Below, in pieces: positions 26,516 through 34,901 of a stretch of DNA of 55,299 nucleotides (positions are counted from its first letter, which is position 1; each line of letters begins with the position of its first letter). The position numbers were made by a program, and so were the translations under genes. This DNA comes from Pseudomonas viridiflava (lineage in GTDB: Bacteria; Pseudomonadota; Gammaproteobacteria; Pseudomonadales; Pseudomonadaceae). The DNA is taken from positions 142,002-197,300 of the forward strand of contig NZ_UTBZ01000099.1 in the NCBI RefSeq assembly GCF_900580865.1, read 5' to 3'. The notes under the pieces were generated by a model. It saw only the letters and a program-made list of their open reading frames with translations, had not been told where the DNA came from and did no database searches.

Positions 26516-26538
26516 ACGCCGGGTGAAAAGTACCCGCG

Positions 26539-26745
26539 TCAGTAGTGCGGCGGTGGCGCCTCGTCTTCGAAGGACTCGAACTGGCCAACCATTTCTTCCT
26601 GACGCTTGAGCAGGGCTGCCATTTGCAATTGCAGACGCTCGACCACACGCTGCTGGGCCACCAGCACGTCGTTCAACGCCTGAATGGTGTCATCCTGAAA
26701 CGCCAGGCGGCTTTCCAGATCGGTAACGCGTTCTTCCAGACTCAT
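26539..26745 (-). CDS. slyX: SlyX family protein
   Basis: The 68-residue protein is one long coiled coil: MSLEERVTDLESRLAFQDDTI continues in heptads to about residue 55, and ends with the PPPHY tail typical of SlyX. Its molecular function is unknown; it was named for position next to slyD/slyA in enterics. It starts 3 bases after the HIT gene stop (26749), so the two are one operon, as at PA0959-PA0960. Confidence 0.93.
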   Translation of the reverse strand: MSLEERVTDLESRLAFQDDTIQALNDVLVAQQRVVERLQLQMAALLKRQEEMVGQFESFEDEAPPPHY

Positions 26746-26748
26746 GAC

Positions 26749-27174
26749 TCAGCCCTCCACAAAGGTGAAATGCTCGGTCAGGACCAGCCGCAACCGTTCG
26801 CGAATGGCAGCGACCTGCTCGGCACTATATGGCTTGGCCTGGTGCTTGCCCCAGACCGGTGCCGGCCAGGCTGCGTCGTCGCGTTTGCGCACAATCACAT
26901 GCATGTGCATCTGGCTGACAACGTTACCCAAGGTCGCGACGTTCATTTTGTCGGCATCGAACAGATCCTTGAGCAGCTCCGCAAGCGCGGTGGTTTCCTG
27001 CCACAGCTGCTGCTGATCGGCGACATCCAACTGAAACAACTCACTGATATCGTCGCGACGAGGCACCAGGATGAACCAAGGGTAGTTGGCGTCATTGGAC
27101 AGCAGCAATCGGCAGAGAGGGAAATCACCAATCGTCAGCGTGTCCTGTTGAAGTCGTGAATCTAAAGCAAACAC
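26749..27174 (-). CDS. HIT-domain nucleotide hydrolase/transferase
   Basis: The 141-residue product uses GTG 27174, with GGGAG upstream; the longer frame to 27510 encodes nothing recognisable. The HIT active site is SQMHMHVIVR, where H-x-H is kept and the first of the three histidines is Gln, as in the diadenosine-polyphosphate-hydrolase-like branch. LPRRDDISEL-type loop and a C-terminal region follow. Likely substrates are nucleoside monophosphate conjugates, not determinable from sequence. Operon with slyX. Confidence 0.85.
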   Translation of the reverse strand: MFALDSRLQQDTLTIGDFPLCRLLLSNDANYPWFILVPRRDDISELFQLDVADQQQLWQETTALAELLKDLFDADKMNVATLGNVVSQMHMHVIVRKRDDAAWPAPVWGKHQAKPYSAEQVAAIRERLRLVLTEHFTFVEG

Positions 27175-28069
27175 TGCGCGCACTCCCGGCTGATCATCAA
27201 TATTCAGCTTAGCGGCGATCCATGGGGACAGCGCACCAAGCGACAGGACGGCAGCATACCTGCGAATGCGCCAGCCTTCACGACGACGGTGTACTCCGCC
27301 GCTCCGCCAACGCCCCGAGATGTGACATTTGCGAGCACAACGCACCAGCATGAAACCAACATCGACAATCAGCCCGACAAAATGACCGAGAACAGCAGAG
27401 ACGTTCAGGTTCATTGCCCATGCAAGCTGTATGAATTCAGAACAGCTGTAAATTTTTTTGCACCAAAACCGCACAGTGCGTCTACGCTCACTGCGTCGGG
27501 CATCCGCCAAATACTCACCGGCGGGGTGAACCGGTAACGTTTTTGGATGTCACGCGCGTTTCTCGGCGTGACAACACCATAGGAGGAATGGCGTCAAGCA
27601 ATGAAAAAATCAGGCTTGAAGCCCAGCTTTCACGAGGTTTTCACAAACGCAGGCGGGTGTTCAGAAAAATAACCGCAGCGAAATTGCGGTTTGTGCACGC
27701 TTGTTGCATTCGTACCCATATGGACTATAAGCGCACCACTGGAAGTGGATGCCTTAAGCCCCATAAGAACAGTGGCAGGGTTGCCCGATGGAGATTCAAG
27801 TGTTTTGCCAGGGACTCTTTTTTACCGATGCAAAAAGGCCCATAAACAGCGAGAAAGTTGTCAGTCCGGCTGCGTCGGTACTGTGAATTTGCGACATCCA
27901 CCACGTCATTTGCGACACCGTCGTAAAGAAGCTGAAAGGTTGGAATAGCAAGTATCGCCAACATTGTCGGCGTGATATAAGTTTGCGCCGACACAAAAAG
28001 AAAGAGCCGCCCAGATAATAAAACAGGTGGGACGGCAGTACTCTTCTAAAACCAAAGGAGCAAATCACG
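27175..28069. other. Long intergenic region upstream of oprD, no supported gene
   Basis: This 895-base stretch has lower GC than its neighbours. It holds a perfect 8-base inverted repeat (TGTCACGC / GCGTGACA at 27548-27573), an AGGAGG at 27582-27587 only one base before an ATG at about 27588, and repeated TTTGCGACA at about 27891 and 27909. An 85-codon, very basic frame starts at that ATG but the spacing is too short for good translation and nothing in it is familiar. Promoter and regulatory sites for oprD are expected in the last 300 bases. Confidence 0.6.
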
Positions 28070-29434
28070 ATGCGCGTGATGAAGTGGAGCATGATCGCAC
28101 TGGCAGTTGCTGCAGCCGCCAGTACTCAAGTGGCTACGGCCGCACCGTTTGTAAGTGACCAGGCTGAAGCCAAAGGTTTCGTTGAAGACGCCAAGCTCGA
28201 CCTGCTGGTACGTAACTATTACTTCAACCGCGATAACAAGAACCGTAATGCTGACGTAAAAGACTGGACTCAAGGTCTGCTGGGCAACTTCAGCTCTGGC
28301 TACACCCAAGGTACTGTTGGTGTCGGTATCGATGCGTTCGGTTATCTGGCCATCAAACTCGACGGCGGTGACGGTACTTCCGGTTCGGGCAACATGAGCC
28401 GTAGCGACTTTGTCGATCCGGAGAACGGTTCTCGTGATGTCAACGACAGCCAAGGCAAAGCCGGTGCAGCGGTCAAATTCCGCATTTCCAAAACCGAGCT
28501 GAAAGTCGGCGACATGCAGCCTAGCACCGCACCGGTATTCGCTGTGGGTGGCTCGCGCATCCTTCCTCAATCTGCCAGCGGCTTCCAGCTGCAGAGCAGC
28601 GAAATCAAAGATCTTGACCTCGAGGCCGGCCACTTCTACTCGTCGACCAGCCAGGACAAGAACTCCCGTGATGGCGAGCTGTATGCCAACTACGCGGGTA
28701 TCGACGCAGACTCCATTGACTATTTCGGTGGCAAGTACGGCATCACCGAAAACCTGAGCGCATCGCTGTACGGTGCCAAGCTGGAAGATATCTGGAACCA
28801 GTACTACGCCAACGTGAACCTCACCACGCCATTGGGTGGTGACACCTCGCTGAACACTGACTTCAACATCTACCGCACCACCGATACCGGTGACAAAAAC
28901 GTAGGCGACATCAGCAACACTACGTTCTCCCTGGCAACCGCGCTCTCGTTCCTGAAAGCACACACCATTACCCTGGCCTTCCAGAAGGTCAACGGCGACA
29001 CACCATTCGACTACATCGGTGTGGGCAAGAACAACCGTGGTGGCGACTCGATCTTCCTTGCCAACTCCATTCAGTACTCTGACTTCAACGGTCCAAAGGA
29101 GAAATCCGCCCAGATCCGTTACGACCTGAAGATGGCTGAATACGGCGTGCCGGGCCTGAGCTTCATGACTCGCTACGTTAAAGGTTGGGACATCGACGGC
29201 ACTGGCCTGGCAGCTAACAGCCAGTACCGCGACAGATTGGGCAATCCTCTCTACGGCGAAGATGGCAAACACCACGAGACCAACCTGGAAGTCAAATACG
29301 TAGTTCAGAATGGTCCAGCCAAGGATCTTTCGTTCCGTGTTCGTCAAGCTTGGCACACTGCTAACGCCGACCAGGGCGAAGGCGACGTTAAAGAGTTCCG
29401 TCTGATCGTCGACTACCCACTGTCGATCTTGTAA
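28070..29434 (+). CDS. oprD: OprD-family outer membrane porin
   Basis: The 454-residue protein has a signal peptide ending near ATAAP (about 23-25), and the mature part begins FVSDQAEAKGF, followed by LDLLVRNYYFNRD. The ends of both halves, LPQSASGFQLQSSE, DSIFLANSIQYSDFNGP and the final FRLIVDYPLSIL, match OprD closely from memory. OprD forms an 18-strand channel for basic amino acids and dipeptides and, in P. aeruginosa, carbapenems. AAGGAG lies before ATG 28070. It sits next to the HIT gene as PA0958 does. Paralogues such as OprE and OprQ are the alternative, less well supported by context. Confidence 0.92.
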   Translation: MRVMKWSMIALAVAAAASTQVATAAPFVSDQAEAKGFVEDAKLDLLVRNYYFNRDNKNRNADVKDWTQGLLGNFSSGYTQGTVGVGIDAFGYLAIKLDGGDGTSGSGNMSRSDFVDPENGSRDVNDSQGKAGAAVKFRISKTELKVGDMQPSTAPVFAVGGSRILPQSASGFQLQSSEIKDLDLEAGHFYSSTSQDKNSRDGELYANYAGIDADSIDYFGGKYGITENLSASLYGAKLEDIWNQYYANVNLTTPLGGDTSLNTDFNIYRTTDTGDKNVGDISNTTFSLATALSFLKAHTITLAFQKVNGDTPFDYIGVGKNNRGGDSIFLANSIQYSDFNGPKEKSAQIRYDLKMAEYGVPGLSFMTRYVKGWDIDGTGLAANSQYRDRLGNPLYGEDGKHHETNLEVKYVVQNGPAKDLSFRVRQAWHTANADQGEGDVKEFRLIVDYPLSIL

Positions 29435-29460
29435 TCGCCAACAATTAGTTTGCGACAAGA

Positions 29461-29494
29461 AAAAAGGGCCCATCTTCGATGGGCCCTTTTTATT
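29461..29494 (+). terminator. Terminator of oprD
   Basis: AAGGGCCCAT-CTTCG-ATGGGCCCTT stem followed by TTTATT, 27 bases past the oprD stop; the A-run before it allows use by the minus strand too. Confidence 0.92.
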
Positions 29495-29513
29495 GGTGCT
29501 TCATTCAACTAAT

Positions 29514-29533
29514 GCCTGACCAACAAGTCAGGC
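29514..29533. repeat. Small inverted repeat downstream of mscS
   Basis: GCCTGAC-CAACAA-GTCAGGC, a 7-base perfect stem between oprD and the converging mscS. It may help end the mscS transcript, but lacks a clear T-run. Confidence 0.45.
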
Positions 29534-29550
29534 ACTTAATTAGCAACCTA

Positions 29551-30393
29551 TCATTGTGTCGCCGATTCCTGCACTACGCGTATAACCCGCTGCGGAAAAG
29601 GAATATCAATACCGGCAGTCTTTAAACGATCACGCGACTGTTCGTTAAACATGAACATCACGTCCCAGTAATCTGCAGTTTTAACCCACACACGCAGGGA
29701 AACAGTGATCGAACTGTCACCCAGCGTCGAAATCACGGCCTGTGGCGCAGGATCCTGCAACACACGCTCATCCTTGGCCAAATCCAGCAGCACCTGACGC
29801 GCCTTCTGCAGATCCGCTTCGTAATCCACGCCTACATCAAACACTACTTTGCGAGTCGGCTGACGATTGGTGTTGGTGATGATCCCGTTCGACAGGTTGC
29901 CGTTCGGCACGATGATGGTTTTGTTGTCACCGGTACGCAGCACCGTGTGGAAAATCTGGATGCTGTCGACTGTACCCGAAACGCCTTGCGCTTCGATCCA
30001 GTCACCGATACGGAACGGACGGAACAGCAGAATCAGCACGCCGCCGGCGAAGTTCGCCAGGCTGCCCTGCAAGGCCAGACCGATCGCCAGACCGGCCGCA
30101 CCGATCGCGGCAACGAAAGAGGTGGTTTCGACACCGATCATCGAAGCGACGCTGACAATCAGCAGCACTTTGAGAATGATGTTCGCCAGGCTGCTGATAA
30201 AGCCTTGCAGCGCCAGATCGGCATTACGCAGGGCCAGCAGACCACCGAGTTTCTGCGTGACCTTGTTGATCAGCCACCAGCCAATGGCCAGCGTGATCAC
30301 GGCCAGCAGCACGCGACTGCCGTATTCCATGATCATCGGGATCCACGCCTGGGATGCCTTGACCAGGTTGTCCACCTCAGCATTCAAATCCAT
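29551..30393 (-). CDS. mscS: Small-conductance mechanosensitive channel
   Basis: The 280-residue protein has three membrane helices (about 25-45, 65-88, 92-125). The third holds the pore sequence AAIGAAGLAIGLALQGSLANF with alternating Ala and Gly, a hallmark of MscS, then the beta domain starting at GDWIEAQGVSGTV and a C-terminal domain. It opens under membrane tension to release solutes on hypo-osmotic shock. AGGAG before ATG 30393 sets the start. Length is close to E. coli MscS (286). Confidence 0.95.
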   Translation of the reverse strand: MDLNAEVDNLVKASQAWIPMIMEYGSRVLLAVITLAIGWWLINKVTQKLGGLLALRNADLALQGFISSLANIILKVLLIVSVASMIGVETTSFVAAIGAAGLAIGLALQGSLANFAGGVLILLFRPFRIGDWIEAQGVSGTVDSIQIFHTVLRTGDNKTIIVPNGNLSNGIITNTNRQPTRKVVFDVGVDYEADLQKARQVLLDLAKDERVLQDPAPQAVISTLGDSSITVSLRVWVKTADYWDVMFMFNEQSRDRLKTAGIDIPFPQRVIRVVQESATQ

Positions 30394-30469
30394 GTTCTAT
30401 CTCCTGATTTCCGGCCATTCGGCACGCGAAAAATAAGCGGCAAAAATCCGCCGGGTGTACACAAAACAA

Positions 30470-30559
30470 TGTGGGAGCGAGCCTGCTCGCGAAGGCGGTG
30501 TGTCAGTCAACTCATTGCTGAATGACATACAGCTTTCGCGAGCAAGCTCGCTCCCACAG
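30470..30559 (+). repeat. REP doublet (family A), copy 3
   Basis: TGTGGGAGCGAGCCTGCTCG and an inverted partner that ends AGCTCGCTCCCACA, spaced about 35 bases. It lies between mscS and yajQ. Confidence 0.92.
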
Positions 30560-30574
30560 ATCATCTGACCGAGC

Positions 30575-31060
30575 TTAGTCGCGGAAGTTGTTGAACTGCA
30601 GTGGCATGCCGAACTCTTTGGCCCGCAGCGCAGCGATAGCCTCTTGCAGGTCATCGCGCTTCTTGCCGGTCACACGTACTTGCTCGCCCTGAATGGCGGC
30701 CTGCACTTTGAGCTTGGCATCCTTGATGTGGCCGACGATCTTCTTGGCCAGTTCCTTGTCGATGCCTTCCTTGAGGATGGCGTCCTGTTTCATCAGCTTG
30801 CCCGATGCGTAGGCGTCCTTGACCTCAAGGCACTGTACGTCGATCTTGCGCTTGACCAGCGCCAGCTTGAGGATTTCGATCATCGCTTCCAGCTGGAATC
30901 CGGCTTCAGCGGTCAGGCTGACGGTGAGGTCCTTTTCCTTGAACTCGAAGCTGCCTTTGCCTTTCAGGTCATAACGACGATCGAGTTCCTTCACGGCGTT
31001 CTCGACCGCGTTGGTGAGTTCGTGTTTGTCCAGTTCGGATACCACGTCGAACGACGGCAT
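30575..31060 (-). CDS. yajQ: YajQ family cyclic-di-GMP-binding protein
   Basis: The 161-residue protein starts MPSFDVVSELDKHELTNAV and ends FGMPLQFNNFRD, both signatures of YajQ (DUF520). It has two ferredoxin-like domains. Orthologues bind cyclic di-GMP and alter transcription in Xanthomonas and Pseudomonas; the exact partner here is unknown. GGAGAG before ATG 31060. It is divergently placed to the ketopantoate reductase gene, with 140 bases between. Confidence 0.94.
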   Translation of the reverse strand: MPSFDVVSELDKHELTNAVENAVKELDRRYDLKGKGSFEFKEKDLTVSLTAEAGFQLEAMIEILKLALVKRKIDVQCLEVKDAYASGKLMKQDAILKEGIDKELAKKIVGHIKDAKLKVQAAIQGEQVRVTGKKRDDLQEAIAALRAKEFGMPLQFNNFRD

Positions 31061-31200
31061 GTAATCTCTCCAATAAAAAGGCGCGCTCGATGTGGATGGA
31101 GCGCGCTTGGCTTGCGGTTAAAATCGGGCTCATTATAACGGGTCTTTTCCCACCGACACGGCGAGCCGCACATGCCTGTACGCATTCGAGCAAAAAACTG

Positions 31201-32118
31201 ATGGCCACCACCTGGCATGTACTGGGTGCGGGCAGCCTCGGCACACTGTGGGCCACACGTCTGGCCCGCGCGGGTCTGCCGGTCAGGTTGATCCTGCGCG
31301 ATGCCGAGCGCTTGCGCAGCTATGAAGCTGTGGGCGGATTGACGCTGGTTGAACAAGGCCAAGCCAGCACCTACGCCGTGCCCGGGGAAACCCTCGATAG
31401 CCCAGAACCGATCAGGCGCTTGCTGGTCGCGTGCAAGGCCTACGACGCCGAAAACGCCGTCGCCCGCCTCGCCCCACGACTGACAGCGGACGCCGAACTG
31501 ATCCTTCTGCAAAACGGCCTCGGCAGTCAGGACGCCGTGGCTACGCGGGTGCCTCAGGCCCGTTGCATCAGCGCCTCCAGTACGGAAGGCGCGTTTCGCG
31601 ATGGCGACTGGCGTGTGGTGTTTGCTGGCCACGGCTTCACTTGGCTGGGCGACGCTGGCCATCCGGTCGCGCCGATCTGGCTGGACGATCTGGACGCGGC
31701 GAAAATCCCCCACGAATGGAGCACCGATATCCTCACGCGGCTGTGGCGCAAACTGGCGCTCAACTGTGCGATCAATCCGCTGACGGTGTTGCACAACTGC
31801 CGCAATGGCGGATTGCAGGAGCATCACTGCGAAGTTGCCACGCTGTGCAGCGAACTGGCGGAGTTGCTGGAGCGCTGCGGCCAACCTGCCGCGGCGGACA
31901 ATCTGCAGCAGGAAGTCGAACGGGTGATCCACGCCACCGCCGCCAACTACTCGTCGATGTACCAGGACGTGGCCAACCAGCGCCGCACCGAAATCAGCTA
32001 TCTGTTGGGCCACGCCTGCAAAGTCGCCGCGCGCCATCAGTTGAACCTGCCGCACCTCAGTCAATTGCAGCAACGACTGGTCGCTCATCTGCGCAGCCTC
32101 GGATTGCCCAGCGACTGA
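31201..32118 (+). CDS. panE: 2-dehydropantoate 2-reductase (PanE/ApbA family)
   Basis: The 305-residue protein reduces ketopantoate with NADPH, a step in coenzyme A synthesis. The N-terminal Rossmann loop is VLGAGSLGTLWA, and LWRKLALNCAINPLTVL carries the catalytic Lys and the conserved NCAxNPxT. ATG 31201 is chosen because the nucleotide fold begins there; no strong ribosome binding site is present. Pseudomonads carry more than one PanE-like protein, so the physiological substrate may differ. Confidence 0.88.
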   Translation: MATTWHVLGAGSLGTLWATRLARAGLPVRLILRDAERLRSYEAVGGLTLVEQGQASTYAVPGETLDSPEPIRRLLVACKAYDAENAVARLAPRLTADAELILLQNGLGSQDAVATRVPQARCISASSTEGAFRDGDWRVVFAGHGFTWLGDAGHPVAPIWLDDLDAAKIPHEWSTDILTRLWRKLALNCAINPLTVLHNCRNGGLQEHHCEVATLCSELAELLERCGQPAAADNLQQEVERVIHATAANYSSMYQDVANQRRTEISYLLGHACKVAARHQLNLPHLSQLQQRLVAHLRSLGLPSD

Positions 32119-32163
32119 GCAGCGGCTACGCTGGCCACTTGTTCCTCTGCTGCGATAAACCTG

Positions 32164-34200
32164 ATGCCATTGCGCCAGCGTCTCGAAAACCTGCCGGTCG
32201 GCCAGAAACTGCTGGCCGCCCTGCTGGTGCTGTTGACCACGGTTCTGCTGGTCGCCAATCTGACCTTTATCAGCGCCGCCTATTACATCTCCCAGGAAAG
32301 CATGGCACCGCAGGCCTTGCAGACCATCGGCCGGCTGATTTCCAACCCGAGTCTGGTCAGCGAAGCCCTGCAATCACCGCAAAGCGCCGAGCGCCTGCTC
32401 AAAGAACTCGACAGTTACTCACCGCTGCGCGCCGCCGCGCTATATGACGGCAAGGGCGAACGCCTGGCGCAAGTGCAGCGCGGCGACAAACTCAGCCTGC
32501 CAGAGCGCTATCGGCACATCGAAGCCTGGCAACTGACCGAATTTCGCAGCAACCAGCTGATCACCCTGCCCCGCCCCGGCACGGCACCGGGCCATCTGTT
32601 GCTGGTGGCCAGCAGCGAACTGCCGATGGCGTTCTACACCGGCACTCTGACCGCGAGCCTCGGCATTCTTATTTTCAGCGTGTTGCTGTGGCTGGTAATT
32701 GCCCGGCAGATCAAACGCCTGATCACCCGGCCGATTCATCAGCTTGAGGAATTGTCGCGTCAGGTGACCCGCGAAGAGAACTACGCCCTGCGCGCCTCAC
32801 GCGGCAATCATGACGAAATCGGCAGCCTCGCTGAGGCGTTCAACACCATGCTGTCGCGTATCGAAGCCCGCGAGCAGCAACTCAAGCGTGCCCGCGACGA
32901 CTCGCAAGCGGCTTACGATCAGGCGCAGGGTCTGGCCGAGGAAACCCGCCACACCAACCGCAAGCTGGAACTGGAAGTCCAGGTGCGCAGCAAGATCGAG
33001 AAGAAGCTCACCGGATTCCAGAATTACCTCAACAGCATCATCGACTCGATGCCCTCGGCACTGATCGCCCTCGACGAGCAGCTCTACGTCACCCAGTGGA
33101 ACCAGGAGGCCAGCGCCCTTTCCGGCACTCGGCTGGACGAAGCACTCAACCAGCCGATCTTCCTTGCCTTCGAACCGCTCAAGCCGTTTCTGCCGCAACT
33201 CAAGCAGACCGTCGAGCAGCACACCGTGGCGAAAATCGAGCGAGTAACGTGGTTCAAGGATGACGAACCGAAGCATTACGCGCTGACCTTCTATCCTCTG
33301 ATGGGCGGTGCCGGGCGTGGTGTGGTGATCCGTATCGATGACATCACCCAGCGCCTGTCGCTGGAAGAAATGATGGTGCAATCGGAAAAAATGCTTTCGG
33401 TCGGTGGTCTCGCCGCCGGCATGGCCCACGAAATCAACAACCCGCTGGGCGCGATCCTGCACAACGTGCAGAACATCCGCCGACGCCTGTCCGCCGATTT
33501 GCCGAAGAACCTCGAAACCGCCGAGCAACTGAACATCGAGCTGGATACCGTGAATCGCTACTTGCAAGGCCGCGAAGTGCCGCAATTGCTCGACGGTATC
33601 CAGCAGGCCGGCGCTCGCGCGGCGAAAATCGTCACGCACATGCTCAGCTTCAGCCGTCGCAGCACCCGACAAATGGCGCCGTGCGACTTGCCAGCGCTGA
33701 TCGATCAAGCGGTGGAAATCGCTGGCAACGACTTCGATCTGGCCATCGGTTTCGACTTCAAAGGCCAGGCGATCATCCGCCAGTTCGACCCGGCGCTCGG
33801 CCCGGTGCCGGGCACCGCCAACGAACTCGAGCAAGTGCTGCTCAACTTGTTGAAAAATGCCGCGCAAGCCATTCACCAGCGCGAAGACGACAGCGAGCCG
33901 GGACGAATCATCCTGCGCACCAAACTCAATCCGCCATGGGCTGAAATTCAGGTCGAGGACAACGGCATCGGCATGAGCGAGAACGTGCGCAAACGCACCT
34001 TCGAGCCGTTCTTCACCACCAAGGAAATCGGCCAAGGCACCGGGCTGGGCTTGTCGGTGTCGTACTTCATCATCACCAATAATCACAAAGGGCAGATGGA
34101 GGTGCAGTCAGCACCGGGCCAAGGCACGTGTTTCACCTTGCGCCTGCCGTTGACGCAACCGCTGCCTATCGCTGCCGAAACCAATCAATTATCGAGGTAA
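32164..34200 (+). CDS. Orphan sensor histidine kinase (HAMP-PAS-HisKA-HATPase)
   Basis: The 678-residue protein has two membrane helices (about 16-40 and 160-182) enclosing a periplasmic sensor domain of roughly 115 residues, HAMP (about 183-235), a coiled coil (about 236-285), PAS (about 287-395), a HisKA domain with phospho-acceptor His422 in GMAHEINNPLG, and the ATPase with its N box around ANELEQVLLNLLKNAAQAI and G box DNGIGMS. No receiver or response regulator lies nearby, so the partner is elsewhere. It is between panE (45 bases before) and the cobalamin adenosyltransferase gene (3 bases after). The signal is unknown. Confidence 0.92.
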   Translation: MPLRQRLENLPVGQKLLAALLVLLTTVLLVANLTFISAAYYISQESMAPQALQTIGRLISNPSLVSEALQSPQSAERLLKELDSYSPLRAAALYDGKGERLAQVQRGDKLSLPERYRHIEAWQLTEFRSNQLITLPRPGTAPGHLLLVASSELPMAFYTGTLTASLGILIFSVLLWLVIARQIKRLITRPIHQLEELSRQVTREENYALRASRGNHDEIGSLAEAFNTMLSRIEAREQQLKRARDDSQAAYDQAQGLAEETRHTNRKLELEVQVRSKIEKKLTGFQNYLNSIIDSMPSALIALDEQLYVTQWNQEASALSGTRLDEALNQPIFLAFEPLKPFLPQLKQTVEQHTVAKIERVTWFKDDEPKHYALTFYPLMGGAGRGVVIRIDDITQRLSLEEMMVQSEKMLSVGGLAAGMAHEINNPLGAILHNVQNIRRRLSADLPKNLETAEQLNIELDTVNRYLQGREVPQLLDGIQQAGARAAKIVTHMLSFSRRSTRQMAPCDLPALIDQAVEIAGNDFDLAIGFDFKGQAIIRQFDPALGPVPGTANELEQVLLNLLKNAAQAIHQREDDSEPGRIILRTKLNPPWAEIQVEDNGIGMSENVRKRTFEPFFTTKEIGQGTGLGLSVSYFIITNNHKGQMEVQSAPGQGTCFTLRLPLTQPLPIAAETNQLSR

Positions 34201-34203
34201 CCC

Positions 34204-34788
34204 ATGGGCTTTCGCCTGTCGAAAATCTACACCCGCACCGGCGACAAAGGTGAAACCGGCCTGGGCGATGGCCGCCGCGTGCCCAAGGATCACCCACGCA
34301 TCGATGCGATTGGTGAGGTCGATACGCTGAACAGTCAGGTCGGCGTGTTGCTGGCCGGGTTGCATGCCGAACGCGAGACGTATCCGGGGCTGAATGAACT
34401 GATCGAGGTGCTGGCGCCTTGTCAGCATCGCTTGTTTGATCTCGGTGGCGAGCTGGCGATGCCGGAGTATCAGGCGTTGAATACGGCTGAGATCGACCGA
34501 CTGGAAGCCGCGATCGATGTGTGGAACGAGGAATTGGGGCCGCTGGAAAACTTCATTTTGCCGGGCGGGTCGGTATTGATTGCGCAGGCGCATGTGTGTC
34601 GCAGCCTGGCGAGAAGTGCCGAGCGGCGTTGTCAGCATTTGAATGCGCTGGAACCGTTGGGCGGGGTTGGGCTGGCGTATATCAATCGGTTGTCGGATTT
34701 GTTGTTTGTCGCGGCGCGGTTGATTGCGCGGCGGCAGGGGATTGCGGAGATTCTTTGGCAACCGGCGGTGAAACCTGCAGAAATCTAG
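34204..34788 (+). CDS. Cob(I)alamin adenosyltransferase, PduO type
   Basis: The 194-residue enzyme transfers the adenosyl group from ATP to cob(I)alamin. N-terminal KIYTRTGDKGETGLGDGRR is the ATP-binding signature, DAIGEVDTLNS is the conserved contact segment, and ARSAERRC (about residues 138-145) is another family motif. GAGGTAA just before ATG 34204 overlaps the end of the kinase gene, so it is probably translated from the same message. Adenosylcobalamin-dependent enzymes are not in the window. Confidence 0.93.
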   Translation: MGFRLSKIYTRTGDKGETGLGDGRRVPKDHPRIDAIGEVDTLNSQVGVLLAGLHAERETYPGLNELIEVLAPCQHRLFDLGGELAMPEYQALNTAEIDRLEAAIDVWNEELGPLENFILPGGSVLIAQAHVCRSLARSAERRCQHLNALEPLGGVGLAYINRLSDLLFVAARLIARRQGIAEILWQPAVKPAEI

Positions 34789-34800
34789 CGTCTGACAGGC

Positions 34801-34893
34801 CGCCTTCGCGAGCAGGCTCGCTCCCACATTCGATTGCATTCCAACTGAAGAAATCCGATCAATTGTGGGAGCGAGCCTGCTCGCGAAGAGGCC
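34801..34893. repeat. REP doublet (family A), copy 4, opposite arrangement
   Basis: Here the first element is the CGAGCAGGCTCGCTCCCACA form and the second the TGTGGGAGCGAGCCTGCTCG form, so the pair points outward rather than inward as in copies 1-3. It lies between converging genes. Confidence 0.9.
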
Positions 34894-34901
34894 AGCAGCC
34901 T

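Noticed and set aside
26749..27510. A longer HIT-gene frame of 253 codons
   Set aside because: The first 110 residues are basic, low-complexity and unlike any domain; GTG 27174 with GGGAG gives the normal HIT length.
27588..27845. An 85-codon basic frame upstream of oprD
   Set aside because: AGGAGG lies only about one base before the ATG, too close for good initiation, and the product resembles nothing known; kept only as part of the intergenic note.
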